Positions 20,557 to 28,375 of a DNA stretch of 32,957 nucleotides are shown in pieces. The notes under the pieces were generated by a model. It was not told the DNA's origin. It did no database searches and worked only from the letters and a program-made list of their open reading frames with translations. Origin of the DNA: a virus. The translations under genes and the position numbers were made by a program. Numbering within the stretch: the stretch's first letter is position 1; each line of letters opens with the position of its first letter. The stretch spans positions 1 through 32,957 of the IMG/VR virus record IMGVR_UViG_3300027797_000079, one strand, 5' to 3'.

Positions 20557-21747
20557 TCAGGAAGCAGCGCCACCGACGAAACACTTGACTGCACCAGTCT
20601 GATCAACAAGATCAGCGTCGGTGCGGAGTGTCACACGGAATGTGCGCACGCTGTAGTCAAATGCAAAGTCATCAGACACGGCGACTTCAATACCGTTGAC
20701 TTCACGAATGAAGTACGACGGAATGTGGCCGAACACCACTGACTTAGCGCCTGCTGCTGGCGTAGCAACCGAGTCGTTGATGTAGACAGGGAAACCGAGC
20801 AAGTTGTCGACGTTGCCGTTCAAGCCTGGCTCAAAGAGGTAACGGTTCTGTGAGTCTTTCAACTTGCGTGCATTGCTCATTGCGGTTGAGTTCATCATCC
20901 ATGCGTTGCCAGGTTGTGCGGTGTAGACACCATTGACCGAGTAACGGAGATCAATCAAGTTGTCAGCAGTGAACACACCAGCAACAGCAGCAGCGCCAGT
21001 GACACCAGTGGTGGCACGTGTGGCGATACCGTATGGCTTGCTTGAGCCGTCACCAGTGGTCATGTGGCCACGAGTTGCGACACCGATGGCGATACCTGCC
21101 TGGCGAGCCAAGAAGCCAGCAACGTCAACTGCGTTGTCGTTTGCGAGTTCGTTTGACATCTGCACGAGAACGACGTACTTGTACGCACCAAGTGAGGTGC
21201 TGGCAAGCGTCGGGTCGGATGCTGAAGCCTGCGAACCTTCGCCAACGATGGAAGCCGTTGAGAATGCAGTGGACTTCGGGATTACAAGCGATTCGCCAGT
21301 GGTCGTGTTGACAACTGTGGCGAGTCCTCGCACTGGGTTGCCTTGCACCAAGTGCTCGACGATGCGACTGTACACCGAGGTCGGCACGAGGGTTGCGCTG
21401 GACTTGGTGACTGTGCGACGTTCAAAGGTTGCTGCTCGGCGCTCGCCTCGCAACATTGAACGAATCATCGCATCGTCGTCAACTTCTGCCTTGCTTGCAC
21501 CACCGAGATCAGCAGCGACACCAATGGTGCGACGATCTGACTCAATAGCGGCTGCACGCTGTTCAGCATCAGCAATGGTCTTGATGCGCTGATCTTTTTC
21601 GTCGAGATCTGCGTTGATACGGCTGAATGTCTGCGACTCTTCAGCAGTGAGGTCACGGTTCTCAGCGGTAGCGGCATCTAGCAACGCTTTCGCTTCTTCC
21701 CATGCACGTGCTCGCTCTTCAGCGATGATGTCTGTGATCTTGCTCAT
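20557..21747 (-). CDS. Major capsid protein, HK97 fold
   Basis: 396 aa. Residues 1-70 form a charged coiled coil, the scaffolding-like delta domain (MSKITDIIAEERARAWEEAK). The HK97 shell domain follows: SATLVPTSVYSRIVEHLVQG, SLGAYKYVVLVQMSNELAND, TTGDGSSKPYGI, NAWMMNSTAMSNARKLKDSQ, LLGFPVYINDSV and VFGHIPSYFIREVNGIEV. The N-terminal segment is probably removed by the upstream protease, with a cleavage region near residues 75-110, judging from family behaviour. Leader AGGAG lies before ATG 21747 after a 145-bp gap from the protease gene. Confidence 0.95.
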   Translation of the reverse strand: MSKITDIIAEERARAWEEAKALLDAATAENRDLTAEESQTFSRINADLDEKDQRIKTIADAEQRAAAIESDRRTIGVAADLGGASKAEVDDDAMIRSMLRGERRAATFERRTVTKSSATLVPTSVYSRIVEHLVQGNPVRGLATVVNTTTGESLVIPKSTAFSTASIVGEGSQASASDPTLASTSLGAYKYVVLVQMSNELANDNAVDVAGFLARQAGIAIGVATRGHMTTGDGSSKPYGIATRATTGVTGAAAVAGVFTADNLIDLRYSVNGVYTAQPGNAWMMNSTAMSNARKLKDSQNRYLFEPGLNGNVDNLLGFPVYINDSVATPAAGAKSVVFGHIPSYFIREVNGIEVAVSDDFAFDYSVRTFRVTLRTDADLVDQTGAVKCFVGGAAS

Positions 21748-21892
21748 TGGGTATGTCTCCTGGTTAGGTTGTACGGGTATGCAGGTGAAGCCGTGGTATA
21801 CCCGATGGCAAGTCGGTCTGCGTTACTATCGTACACTATCGTTGATGATGCCTGCCATGTGGCTCGCATCTAGAAACGCTAGATATTCAAGG

Positions 21893-23371
21893 TTAGTCAG
21901 TGATGGTTGCGCCTGCAGTGCCTTCGTACGCTGGAAACCCAGTGACGATGGAAACTTCGTGCAAGATGATCTCACGCAACTCACGGCTACGGCCATCAGA
22001 TGACCAACTGTCGCCATTTGTTGGTATCGTGAAGCCGAAACTCATGCTGTGCACATCGCCTCGCTGCATTAAGATGCTGATGTCTTTGCCGTATGATGTT
22101 GGCGGTAGGTCTGCCTCGACCATCAGACCACGTGTGTCTTCAGTGAGTCGCAACGTGCCTGATCTGGTAGATGCGAGCACCTGGTCGCTGTTGTGGTTGA
22201 GATACATGCGTATCTCTTTGCCTGATTGCAGTGATCGTTTGAATGCACCAGGTCTGATCGTTTCAATGAATGGCAACGGTTGGCTTGCAGAGTTGAACAC
22301 AGCAGCGTAGCCACGAAATGTCAACGGTAGCGACGAATCAACTGATGCGCTGGCGATAGATGTGGGTGTGGCACGCACTTCAAAGGTACGGCCTTGTACG
22401 AGTCGCTCTTCAACGTCGACTGCACTGTACGTACCAGTGATCTCAGGCAGTGGCAACTTGATCGTGTTGTTGGCATCACGCAGTTGCAACATGCGCCAGT
22501 ACACTGGCATCACAGATTCACGGTATGACGGCATCATTTCATCTTCATCGTCATGAGCCGTCGCCATTTCTGCAGGCTCGGTCGGTTCTGCAGGTTCGCT
22601 CGGTGCGACTCCAGCAATGAGAGACTCAGGGATAATCCACAACTTGCAGATCGCAGTGGGGTCAATGTCGCCATGTACGAGTTCGCAACCACGCGGGCCT
22701 TCATAGAAAACACAGTTGCTGCACTGCATGCCCTCTGCCATGAACGGCTGTTCGGCCATGTAATGTGCACCGTTAGCGCCACTAGACTGATCAAACTTAC
22801 CGTATGACTCAACGAGAGCCTCAAGCAGTCCGTATTGCATCGTTTGTCTTTCGTTCAACGGATACATTGCGCTACCTTCTTCTCTGATCTCCATATCTGC
22901 AACCTGTTCTCTTGTTGATTCGTATATGTTTTTTGCCCAACTTCTGCCGACATCGCCACCCCACAACGCCCAAGCGATACGACCTGCAGAGGGATAGCCA
23001 TCTTCACCAGGGCTGAACCCTTCAGCATCTTTGTCTATCTCATGCCTGGCAAAGTACGAGACCATGCGACCGATCGTGTCAAGAGTGAGATTGGTGCGAT
23101 TGCTGATGTCTCGTGCACGTGCGACACCGACTGCAGTGCCGCCACGATTGTATTCTTCTCGCCAATCCAGCCCACGTTGCGCCTCTTCAGCCATCGCATC
23201 AGTTGGCTTGTACGAATCTGCACGCACATCAGGCTCTGCGATGTGCAGTGCTGCTAACTGTGCATTGGCTTCCTGCTCAGAATCGTGGCAACCCATAACC
23301 TCACCAGTCTCCGTCTTCACGACGGCCACACCGCTGCAATCAGCGATCTCGGTGCTCAAGTGGTAAGGCAT
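21893..23371 (-). CDS. Multidomain HK97 prohead maturation protease (S78)
   Basis: 492 aa, far longer than the usual 200-250. In order: residues 1-48, a small domain (CSGVAVVKTETGEVMGCH); 50-155, a conserved helical domain (RGGTAVGVARARDIS, SYFARHE, GRIAWALWGGDVGRSWA); 215-250, a four-cysteine domain (Cys217, Cys220, Cys229, Cys242) like high-potential iron-sulfur or zinc sites; an acidic Pro/Glu linker; then the S78 protease from about 350 (GYAAVFN) with LNHN (His393) and HSMSFGF (Ser444 likely nucleophile). It cleaves capsid delta domains during maturation. It starts at the portal stop (1-bp overlap). The front domains are probably scaffolding-like or structural. Confidence 0.88.
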   Translation of the reverse strand: MPYHLSTEIADCSGVAVVKTETGEVMGCHDSEQEANAQLAALHIAEPDVRADSYKPTDAMAEEAQRGLDWREEYNRGGTAVGVARARDISNRTNLTLDTIGRMVSYFARHEIDKDAEGFSPGEDGYPSAGRIAWALWGGDVGRSWAKNIYESTREQVADMEIREEGSAMYPLNERQTMQYGLLEALVESYGKFDQSSGANGAHYMAEQPFMAEGMQCSNCVFYEGPRGCELVHGDIDPTAICKLWIIPESLIAGVAPSEPAEPTEPAEMATAHDDEDEMMPSYRESVMPVYWRMLQLRDANNTIKLPLPEITGTYSAVDVEERLVQGRTFEVRATPTSIASASVDSSLPLTFRGYAAVFNSASQPLPFIETIRPGAFKRSLQSGKEIRMYLNHNSDQVLASTRSGTLRLTEDTRGLMVEADLPPTSYGKDISILMQRGDVHSMSFGFTIPTNGDSWSSDGRSRELREIILHEVSIVTGFPAYEGTAGATITD

Positions 23372-24543
23372 TACAACGGTGGCTCTGCATCTACGCCCAT
23401 AGGTGGCATCGCTTCACTGTTGCCAGCCATCGGTGCACCAGGCAGAGCCATCACGAACTCGTCGCCACCAACATAAGGCTCAAGACCTTCAGTGGCTCGA
23501 CATTCATTCGGTGTACGGATACCAGTCATCACGGCCAACTGGTACGCCTTCAAACGAGTCAGTGTGTCAGCACGTAAGAATGCATCAACATCAAAACGCA
23601 CAAACACATCAGGCGAAAGCAGGCTGGACAGCGCATCTTCAATACGACGCAACCACGGCATCAACGTGTAAGTGACGAAATGCTGACCACTCATCTCAGC
23701 ATTCTGATACGTCTGCGAGTCGCCCTTTGCGCCGATCATGTAAGTAGGCACACGGAATATGCGTGCCACTTGAGCGATCTGCAACTCACGGCTCGCATTG
23801 AGTTCCATATCAGTTGCAGACGTGGTGACTGGTCGCCACTTCAAACCGTTAGTCAATACAGCAGGCCTACGATGTCGGTTGTGTGTAGCCAACCACGTTG
23901 ACTGCAACGTTTTCGCCTGCTCGACAGTGAGATCTGCGTCAGTTTCTAGCACACTGCTCGGTGTACCACCTTCACCATAGAACTGTGCCAGGTGACGTTC
24001 CATCGCCAACGCTAAGCCTATCGTTGTCTTCTGTTCAGCAACTGGTGAGAGACCTTTTACCGCTTGCGGTGGAGTCCACCAACGTGTATGCAACATGCGA
24101 TCAAGCGGTACTTCTCCACCAGCCACCAGGTAATGGCGACCATACATATCAGTGGAGTACACAGAAACGTTACTAGGGTGCAGCGGAGTGAGCGCAACTG
24201 GCGTACTTCCTTCTTTATCAATGTACACGTATGAGTTGCCATACAACGCCAGGCTTGTCGTCATCTGATGAATCAACTCGTACCTGGTGATCGTAGGCGC
24301 AGGGTCGCTAAAATACGATGGTACAGGCATCTTCACAGTGCGATCGCCCACATGTTTGAGCACATGCAACGGTAACGATGCAACACTGTCAGCGATCAAA
24401 CCAACACAAGCCATCACAGCAGAAACCTGCAACGCAGTCTCTTCAGTTACCGTCTCACCAGTCAGATTGGCAGGTAGACTGAACCCTGCCTGCTGTAACG
24501 GTGCAGGTGCGTTGCGTTTCTGAATGCGGTTTAGGTAACTCAC
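23371..24543 (-). CDS. Portal protein, HK97 family
   Basis: 390 aa. Forms the dodecameric DNA gate at one capsid vertex. Family landmarks include VSAVMACVGLIADSVASLPL (41-60), the LALYGNSYVYI segment, RMLHTRWW, GLSPVAEQKTTIGLALAMER, and the C-terminal FRVPTYMIG ... MSGQHFVTYTLMPWLRRIED. It uses a GTG start overlapping the preceding stop (GTGA). Short for the family but complete. Between terminase and protease as expected. Confidence 0.95.
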   Translation of the reverse strand: MSYLNRIQKRNAPAPLQQAGFSLPANLTGETVTEETALQVSAVMACVGLIADSVASLPLHVLKHVGDRTVKMPVPSYFSDPAPTITRYELIHQMTTSLALYGNSYVYIDKEGSTPVALTPLHPSNVSVYSTDMYGRHYLVAGGEVPLDRMLHTRWWTPPQAVKGLSPVAEQKTTIGLALAMERHLAQFYGEGGTPSSVLETDADLTVEQAKTLQSTWLATHNRHRRPAVLTNGLKWRPVTTSATDMELNASRELQIAQVARIFRVPTYMIGAKGDSQTYQNAEMSGQHFVTYTLMPWLRRIEDALSSLLSPDVFVRFDVDAFLRADTLTRLKAYQLAVMTGIRTPNECRATEGLEPYVGGDEFVMALPGAPMAGNSEAMPPMGVDAEPPL

Positions 24544-24680
24544 TTAGCAGCCAAACTAGCGAAAGCGATCAACAAGATACCGCCCACAGCGATGCCAAGT
24601 GGCAAGTACACCATGGCGCAAGCGCTCGCAATCATTGACGCACCAACCGCTTCTAATATTGAGGTGATCTTGTCACGCAT
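24540..24680 (-). CDS. Very small membrane protein between terminase and portal, 46 aa
   Basis: MRDKITSILEAVGAS then a hydrophobic stretch (MIASACAMVYLPLGIAVGGILLIAFASLAAK) long enough for one or two membrane passes. It overlaps the terminase end by 8 bp and the portal GTG by 4 bp, so it is likely coupled and real. Small membrane proteins at this site occur in other actinophages without a known role. Confidence 0.6.
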   Translation of the reverse strand: MRDKITSILEAVGASMIASACAMVYLPLGIAVGGILLIAFASLAAK

Positions 24681-26136
24681 CTGTTGTACTCCATGGGTCA
24701 ATGATCTGTGGTGAAGCGACAGTGTTATTCGCTGCCTCGCTTCTATGATAGGCATGCGCCCACACTGCTAAAGTAGATGCTACTAGGCTAGAGATATCAA
24801 TCGCCATGTCTTTGCGATGCCAAGCCCAAGCCTCACCGAGTGGTCGACGTTTCGCACCAGCGACAGCGGTATCTAGCAGCAACTGTCCACGATGGCGCAG
24901 ATTATCATTGACCACCAAGTCATAGAACAAACCGCACGCCTGTGCAACCTGTCTAGTGGTCGTCATCTGTACTGTGATACCACGTTCGCCCAATATCGGT
25001 ATCATCGTTGCGGCTGCGCCAGCCGAATCAATCACCACTGCACACGGTGACCAGCGCTTCACAAGTTCCTCAATACGACCAGGTAGCCAATTCGTACCAA
25101 TACGATTGTCAATAACCTCGACGTGAGTACGGCCATCATCACGCAGGCCTGATATGGCGATACTGGCAGACATGCGATTAGGTGACACGTCTACTGCTAT
25201 CGCTATCGGGTCAAGCACTGCACTGCGTTCATCTTTGCAGGCCACCCACGCCTCATCACTGATCACTGGGTCTTCAATGCTACGCTCATAGCGTAGATTC
25301 AGATATGCACGTCTGAAGTCTGCCTTCTTCATAGACATGCGGTCAGCAGCGATCGCCTGTTCAGTGATCGTATGTCCTAGTGCTGGCATGCACGAGTACC
25401 ATGTTGCTGGGTCGCTCGCATCGGCATCAGGGTCGGCTGACCATTCAAAGTAGGCGACACCGCTAGTGTTATCAACTAGTGCACGCCCATTGTCTACTTT
25501 GCCATTCAGATACGTCGACTCTGCAGTGCCAGCCGTAGACGTAACCCATAACTGCGGTTGTGTACGTGTTATCATCGCAGGTTTGAACGCCTGCTCTAGC
25601 CTGTCATCAGTTTGTGCGAACGCCTCATCAATCACACCCAGATCAAGCGTGTCACCATGTCCCGACTTCTCAGTCACACTGGCGATGCTGTAGATGCTGC
25701 CGTTGTTCCATATCAGCGCCTCACTGCCGTTGGCCAGTCGTACATCAAAAAGACCTGCAAGTGGCGACTTGTTGAGAATCATCACATGTTCATCTTGCCA
25801 CTTGCGCCTGGCATCGCTGCGAGTTTGCGCCGTGTATGTGATACGTTGCCTGTTGCCGAAACCGATAGCCCTGTGCACCATCACGGCCAGCAGCAGTGTC
25901 GTCTTGCCTGACTGACGTGGCACAGTCAATATCACTTCACGGTACACCAACTGCCCTGTATCAGGGTCTACCTCTAGAGCCACATCAGCAACATATCGCT
26001 GCCATGGCATCAGCGGAGTACCCAGCAGGTTAGCGACCTCAGCGACACGGCCACCGAGTGTTGGTCTGTCGGTGCGTTTAGTTGCGTATTGGGGTGGACA
26101 GTCTAGCGAGTAGGTCGTTGAACTGGTTGTCGTCAT
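24673..26136 (-). CDS. terL: Terminase large subunit
   Basis: 487 aa. ATP-driven packaging motor with an N-terminal ATPase and C-terminal nuclease. Walker A is VPRQSGKT (72-79), Walker B is LGVID plus Glu171, and the coupling motif TSTAGTAES lies near 199-207. The nuclease has the acidic residues Asp316 (AVDVS) and Asp370 (VVIDS). It starts at ATG 26136, 59 bp inside the small subunit gene, with AAGGAA about 10 nt upstream. HNH endonuclease and TerS precede it, the common arrangement in cos-type siphoviruses. Confidence 0.95.
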   Translation of the reverse strand: MTTTSSTTYSLDCPPQYATKRTDRPTLGGRVAEVANLLGTPLMPWQRYVADVALEVDPDTGQLVYREVILTVPRQSGKTTLLLAVMVHRAIGFGNRQRITYTAQTRSDARRKWQDEHVMILNKSPLAGLFDVRLANGSEALIWNNGSIYSIASVTEKSGHGDTLDLGVIDEAFAQTDDRLEQAFKPAMITRTQPQLWVTSTAGTAESTYLNGKVDNGRALVDNTSGVAYFEWSADPDADASDPATWYSCMPALGHTITEQAIAADRMSMKKADFRRAYLNLRYERSIEDPVISDEAWVACKDERSAVLDPIAIAVDVSPNRMSASIAISGLRDDGRTHVEVIDNRIGTNWLPGRIEELVKRWSPCAVVIDSAGAAATMIPILGERGITVQMTTTRQVAQACGLFYDLVVNDNLRHRGQLLLDTAVAGAKRRPLGEAWAWHRKDMAIDISSLVASTLAVWAHAYHRSEAANNTVASPQIIDPWSTTDA

Positions 26137-26386
26137 TAGTGGTCGTTTCCTTGATCATTGCCTCTAGGGTGGCACGTAGTTCACGAGCCACTGCTGCCGT
26201 AGCGAGACCAGCACCCTCGTCGAGTGTGCGAGCCAGCACGATGGCCACTTCAGACAGTGCTGACTTCTTGTCGTTCAGGTCGCCTGCCTGGTGGAGTTTC
26301 AGCAGGTTGGCTCTGACAGCACCCTCAACACTGGTCACTGGCGCTGGTTTCTTTGCTGGTGGTCGTTTCTTTGGTGTCTCAGCCAT
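26078..26386 (-). CDS. terS: Terminase small subunit
   Basis: 102 aa. Begins with a basic, Pro/Lys-rich arm (MAETPKKRPPAKKPAPVTSVEG), then helices AVRANLLKLHQAGDLND and SEVAIVLARTLDEGAGLATAAVARELRA (in part), a pattern seen in actinophage small terminases that recognise the packaging site. It lies directly before and overlapping terL. No Shine-Dalgarno is present: the TATGAT box ends only 11 nt before the ATG, suggesting an almost leaderless mRNA. Confidence 0.72.
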   Translation of the reverse strand: MAETPKKRPPAKKPAPVTSVEGAVRANLLKLHQAGDLNDKKSALSEVAIVLARTLDEGAGLATAAVARELRATLEAMIKETTTNDDNQFNDLLARLSTPIRN

Positions 26387-26396
26387 CGCACTAGCG

Positions 26397-26404
26397 TATC
26401 ATAT
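26397..26404 (-). promoter_or_regulatory. Late promoter -10 box before terS, near-leaderless
   Basis: ATATGATA on the minus strand, the same octamer as in the two promoter cassettes. The expected start of transcription, about 7 nt below the box, would leave roughly 5 nt before the terS ATG at 26386. No clear -35; a GTCAC-containing stretch lies just upstream. Confidence 0.45.
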
Positions 26405-26426
26405 TGTGTGACGAATTGACACGAAA

Positions 26427-26456
26427 GATATCTCCGTGGCTCTCCGTTGGCCTCTG
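26427..26456 (-). repeat. Dispersed ACGGAGA-iteron repeat, copy 3
   Basis: On the minus strand: CAGAGGCCAACGGAGAGCC then ACGGAGATATC, identical in the core to copies 2 and 4. Located 30-60 bp upstream of the terS promoter box. A CTGAAATACCGCC stretch 5' of it (26462-26475) corresponds to the GAAATA flank in copies 1 and 2. Confidence 0.8.
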
Positions 26457-26470
26457 TCATACCTGGCGGT

Positions 26471-26630
26471 ATTTCAGGGAGATTCCCCATCTGAGAACCT
26501 AAGAGAGAGAACGAGACAGGGCTGTGGGGTGTCCCCTGCATATAGAGGGCAGAAAACGATATGCCAGTGCAGGTGGTAGTGCCATCTGTCATTGGTCGAC
26601 TTGCCTGACATCTGCCTGCACCTGATGACA
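26471..26630. other. Structured non-coding stretch between HNH and terS
   Basis: No supported gene. The part from 26560 to 26640 is rich in inverted repeats, for example GGTAGTG near the HNH end pairing with CACTACC about 60 bp below it, and TGTCAT with ATGACA inside. A minus-strand frame crossing it (26335-26631) has no protein-like features. Its position between HNH and TerS makes it a candidate for the packaging (cos) site. Confidence 0.4.
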
Positions 26631-26870
26631 CTACCAGTGCCTGCTCGTGTTCGGCTTGGCTGGTGGTGGTCTGTTGCCACGTCTGCTATTGCACCCCAGG
26701 TGGGCTGGTCTCAGGTTGTTCGGGTCGGTTGGGTGTCCACCCAATGACAGCGGTATCACATGATCTAGGGTGGTAGCACCTGGGTGTCCGCACAGCCAGC
26801 ACACGTCGTTCTGTGCCAGCAGTTGTTGTCGTATTCTGCGCCACGGTCGGCCGTGTCTGCCTGCCGTCAT
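26631..26870 (-). CDS. HNH endonuclease
   Basis: 79 aa. Zinc-ribbon CWLC, then the HNH core LDHVIPLSLGG, NNLRPAHLGCNSRRGN. HNH proteins next to terminase genes often nick or cut at cos with the terminase; homing endonucleases share the fold, but here small size and position favour a packaging role. GAGG 5 nt before ATG 26870 supports the start. Confidence 0.9.
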   Translation of the reverse strand: MTAGRHGRPWRRIRQQLLAQNDVCWLCGHPGATTLDHVIPLSLGGHPTDPNNLRPAHLGCNSRRGNRPPPAKPNTSRHW

Positions 26871-26943
26871 ACGTGCCTCTGATATATGGTAGGGAATCTA
26901 TATGAGTGTCGTTTTTTGTTGGTCTCGGTTGTTCTGCTCGTGT

Positions 26944-26968
26944 GCGCCCCCCATTTAGGGGGGGGCGC
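26944..26968. terminator. GC-rich hairpin between WhiB and HNH
   Basis: Stem GCGCCCCCC / GGGGGGCGC with a 7-nt loop, about 100 nt past the WhiB stop and 74 nt before HNH. No U-tract on either strand. Likely marks the end of the right-hand early operon or structures the packaging region. Confidence 0.55.
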
Positions 26969-27133
26969 GCCACGGCGCGTTTCCGCTGCAATGCGCCGAG
27001 TGCGCCGTGAGTGCGCCGTGGCGCGTTTACATATGCTCGGTTTTGGGGTGGAGTTCTGTGGTGTGTTCATTGCGCCTGGCTGGTTACGGCGCATTCTGCT
27101 GGTTGTTGGTCGAGGGTGCGCCGTGGCGCGTTT
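26966..27133. repeat. Cluster of GCGCC-N2-GGCGC inverted repeats
   Basis: Two exact copies of TGCGCCGTGGCGCGTTT (27012-27028 and 27117-27133) and a variant CGCGCCACGGCGCGTTT (26966-26982). Three head-to-tail TGCGCCG units lie at 26992-27020. The third full copy is inside the 3' end of the WhiB gene. The block is far more GC-rich than its surroundings. It may bind a protein at a packaging or replication site. Confidence 0.65.
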
Positions 27134-27462
27134 TGGCGTTGTCTGCGCCTGGTGTCGGCGTGTGCTTTGCGGCAGTCTAGGCATCGGCAGTGGCGGTATC
27201 GGTAACCGTACACTGTGCCGTGTGTGAATGGTTTCGGTTCGTCTTTTGTTGGTGGTGGTGGGTCGTTGCGCATGGTGCGTCTGGTGTTGGTTGAGAGTCC
27301 GCCGTAGATGCCTGGTAGGTCGTCTGCTTTGTATTGCAGTGCGTAATCGAGGCATTGTTGTCTGACTGTGCATCGTGCGCATATGGCGTATGCTTTCAGT
27401 TGTTCGTCTATGAATATGTCTATTGGCATGCCTAGGCAGGCTGCTTGGTCTCGCCAGTTCAC
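27067..27462 (-). CDS. WhiB-like regulator with C-terminal zinc-ribbon-like tail
   Basis: 131 aa, GTG start. Canonical WhiB: Cys9, Cys28, Cys31 and Cys37 as iron-sulfur ligands, GIYGG turn at 51-55 and a basic STNTRRTMR helix. After a Pro-rich linker comes HGTVYGYRYRHCRCLDC (81-97) and a strongly basic stretch, a module also found alone in the 57-aa protein at 7992-8165. It probably alters host or phage transcription early in infection. It overlaps the upstream stop (GTGA), the last gene of the right-hand small-gene operon. Confidence 0.9.
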   Translation of the reverse strand: MNWRDQAACLGMPIDIFIDEQLKAYAICARCTVRQQCLDYALQYKADDLPGIYGGLSTNTRRTMRNDPPPPTKDEPKPFTHGTVYGYRYRHCRCLDCRKAHADTRRRQRQNAPRRTLDQQPAECAVTSQAQ

Positions 27463-27752
27463 AGTTCGTCTTCTCCGTCTTCAAGTGTTGGTGTGCCTGG
27501 GTTGTCATCTATTGACACTTGAGTGTGATACAGGTCGTGTGCTTCACAACGTTCGCATGGGTTCAGTTTGTTCAGGTGGTAGTGCTTGTAGTCGTCATGT
27601 TCGGTGTAGACGAGATTGTCGGCTATGGCTCGCCATGTGGTGGCGAGTTCTTGCAGTCGTTTGTTTTCCGCTTGTGCTCGTTCTAGCATGGTGAGCAGCA
27701 CTTTCGGGTATACAACTTGGCCGTTGGTTGAGTTTGGTGTGGTTGTGTTCAT
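27459..27752 (-). CDS. Hypothetical protein, 97 aa
   Basis: An N-terminal helix (VVYPKVLLTMLERAQAENKR) with coiled-coil character, then LNKLNPCERCEAHDLYH with a CxxC, then an acidic tail (TPTLEDGEDEL). Starts within the preceding stop (ATGA) and overlaps the WhiB start. No known family. Confidence 0.6.
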   Translation of the reverse strand: MNTTTPNSTNGQVVYPKVLLTMLERAQAENKRLQELATTWRAIADNLVYTEHDDYKHYHLNKLNPCERCEAHDLYHTQVSIDDNPGTPTLEDGEDEL

Positions 27753-28051
27753 TTGCGTGTTACTGGCTTCCAGTTGAGTAGTTCGTCGGTGTAGCAGGCG
27801 ATGTGGTCATTTTGCATGCTGGTGTGTTTGATGATGCGTGTACCGAGGCGTGAGAACCAGCCACTGTCGACGTGGCGGTATTGGCCTCTGAGGTAGGTGA
27901 TAGTGGCGAACACTCTAGTTGTTGGTAGCGGTTTCATTGGTTTCCTCATTCGGTAGTTGTGGATTAGTGGGATTGAGGCGATGAACGCCCAGGTGGACAT
28001 GGTTGCTGCGATATAGGCGAGTTCTTTGATTAAGAGCCAGGTGTGATTCAT
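27749..28051 (-). CDS. Small membrane-anchored hypothetical protein, 100 aa
   Basis: An N-terminal hydrophobic segment (residues about 5-27, IKELAYIAATMSTWAFIASI) predicts a single membrane anchor; the rest is basic and soluble (FATITYLRGQYRHVDSGWF). Start ATG 28051 overlaps the preceding stop (ATGA). Possibly an early membrane-acting protein such as superinfection exclusion; that is speculation. Confidence 0.55.
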   Translation of the reverse strand: MNHTWLLIKELAYIAATMSTWAFIASIPLIHNYRMRKPMKPLPTTRVFATITYLRGQYRHVDSGWFSRLGTRIIKHTSMQNDHIACYTDELLNWKPVTRK

Positions 28052-28374
28052 GGATTGATGTCTTTCATGTTGTGTGCGCCCCATGTTGCGTAGATTGTAC
28101 GCATATTGATTGCGCTGTCTTCGTAGTCCCAGAGTGACCAGCCGTCGGTGTACTCAGTTGGGACAGTTGAAGAGTCAACAGAGCAGACGTACAAGCGCCC
28201 CCATTCAGCCCCGTCGCCGTCGTTTTTGAAGTTCTCAACAAAACCTGTGAGCAGCCAGTGCTGAACCTCGCTCACGGCCTCTGCGAGAGTGTCGTAGGCG
28301 AAAAAGTCTGAATCAATATCAGAGTCGTAGACAGCGAAATAGACCTGGGGCTTTTGCATGGGTGATGTGTTCAT
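28048..28374 (-). CDS. Hypothetical protein, 108 aa, acidic/aromatic
   Basis: Contains VYFAVYDSDIDSDFFAYDT, EVQHWLLTGFVENFKNDG and DGWSLWDYEDSAI; rich in Asp, Tyr and Trp. Acidic early phage proteins of this kind are sometimes host-enzyme inhibitors or DNA mimics, but nothing specific is visible. ATG 28374 lies just past the upstream stop. GGTG-type weak ribosome-binding sequence. Confidence 0.6.
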   Translation of the reverse strand: MNTSPMQKPQVYFAVYDSDIDSDFFAYDTLAEAVSEVQHWLLTGFVENFKNDGDGAEWGRLYVCSVDSSTVPTEYTDGWSLWDYEDSAINMRTIYATWGAHNMKDINP

Positions 28375-28375
28375 C

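Noticed and set aside
20960-21592. Plus-strand 210-codon open frame
   Set aside because: Antisense to the major capsid gene, low-complexity Ala/Val/Ser composition and no ribosome-binding site or family features; a shadow of biased codon use.
26335-26631. Minus-strand 98-codon frame between HNH and terS
   Set aside because: Overlaps terS in another frame, crosses a promoter box and repeat copy 3, and has no protein-like pattern.
26867-27508. Minus-strand 213-codon frame rich in Arg, Thr, His and Pro
   Set aside because: Out of frame with the clear WhiB gene and covers the GC-repeat block; repetitive composition follows from the DNA repeats.
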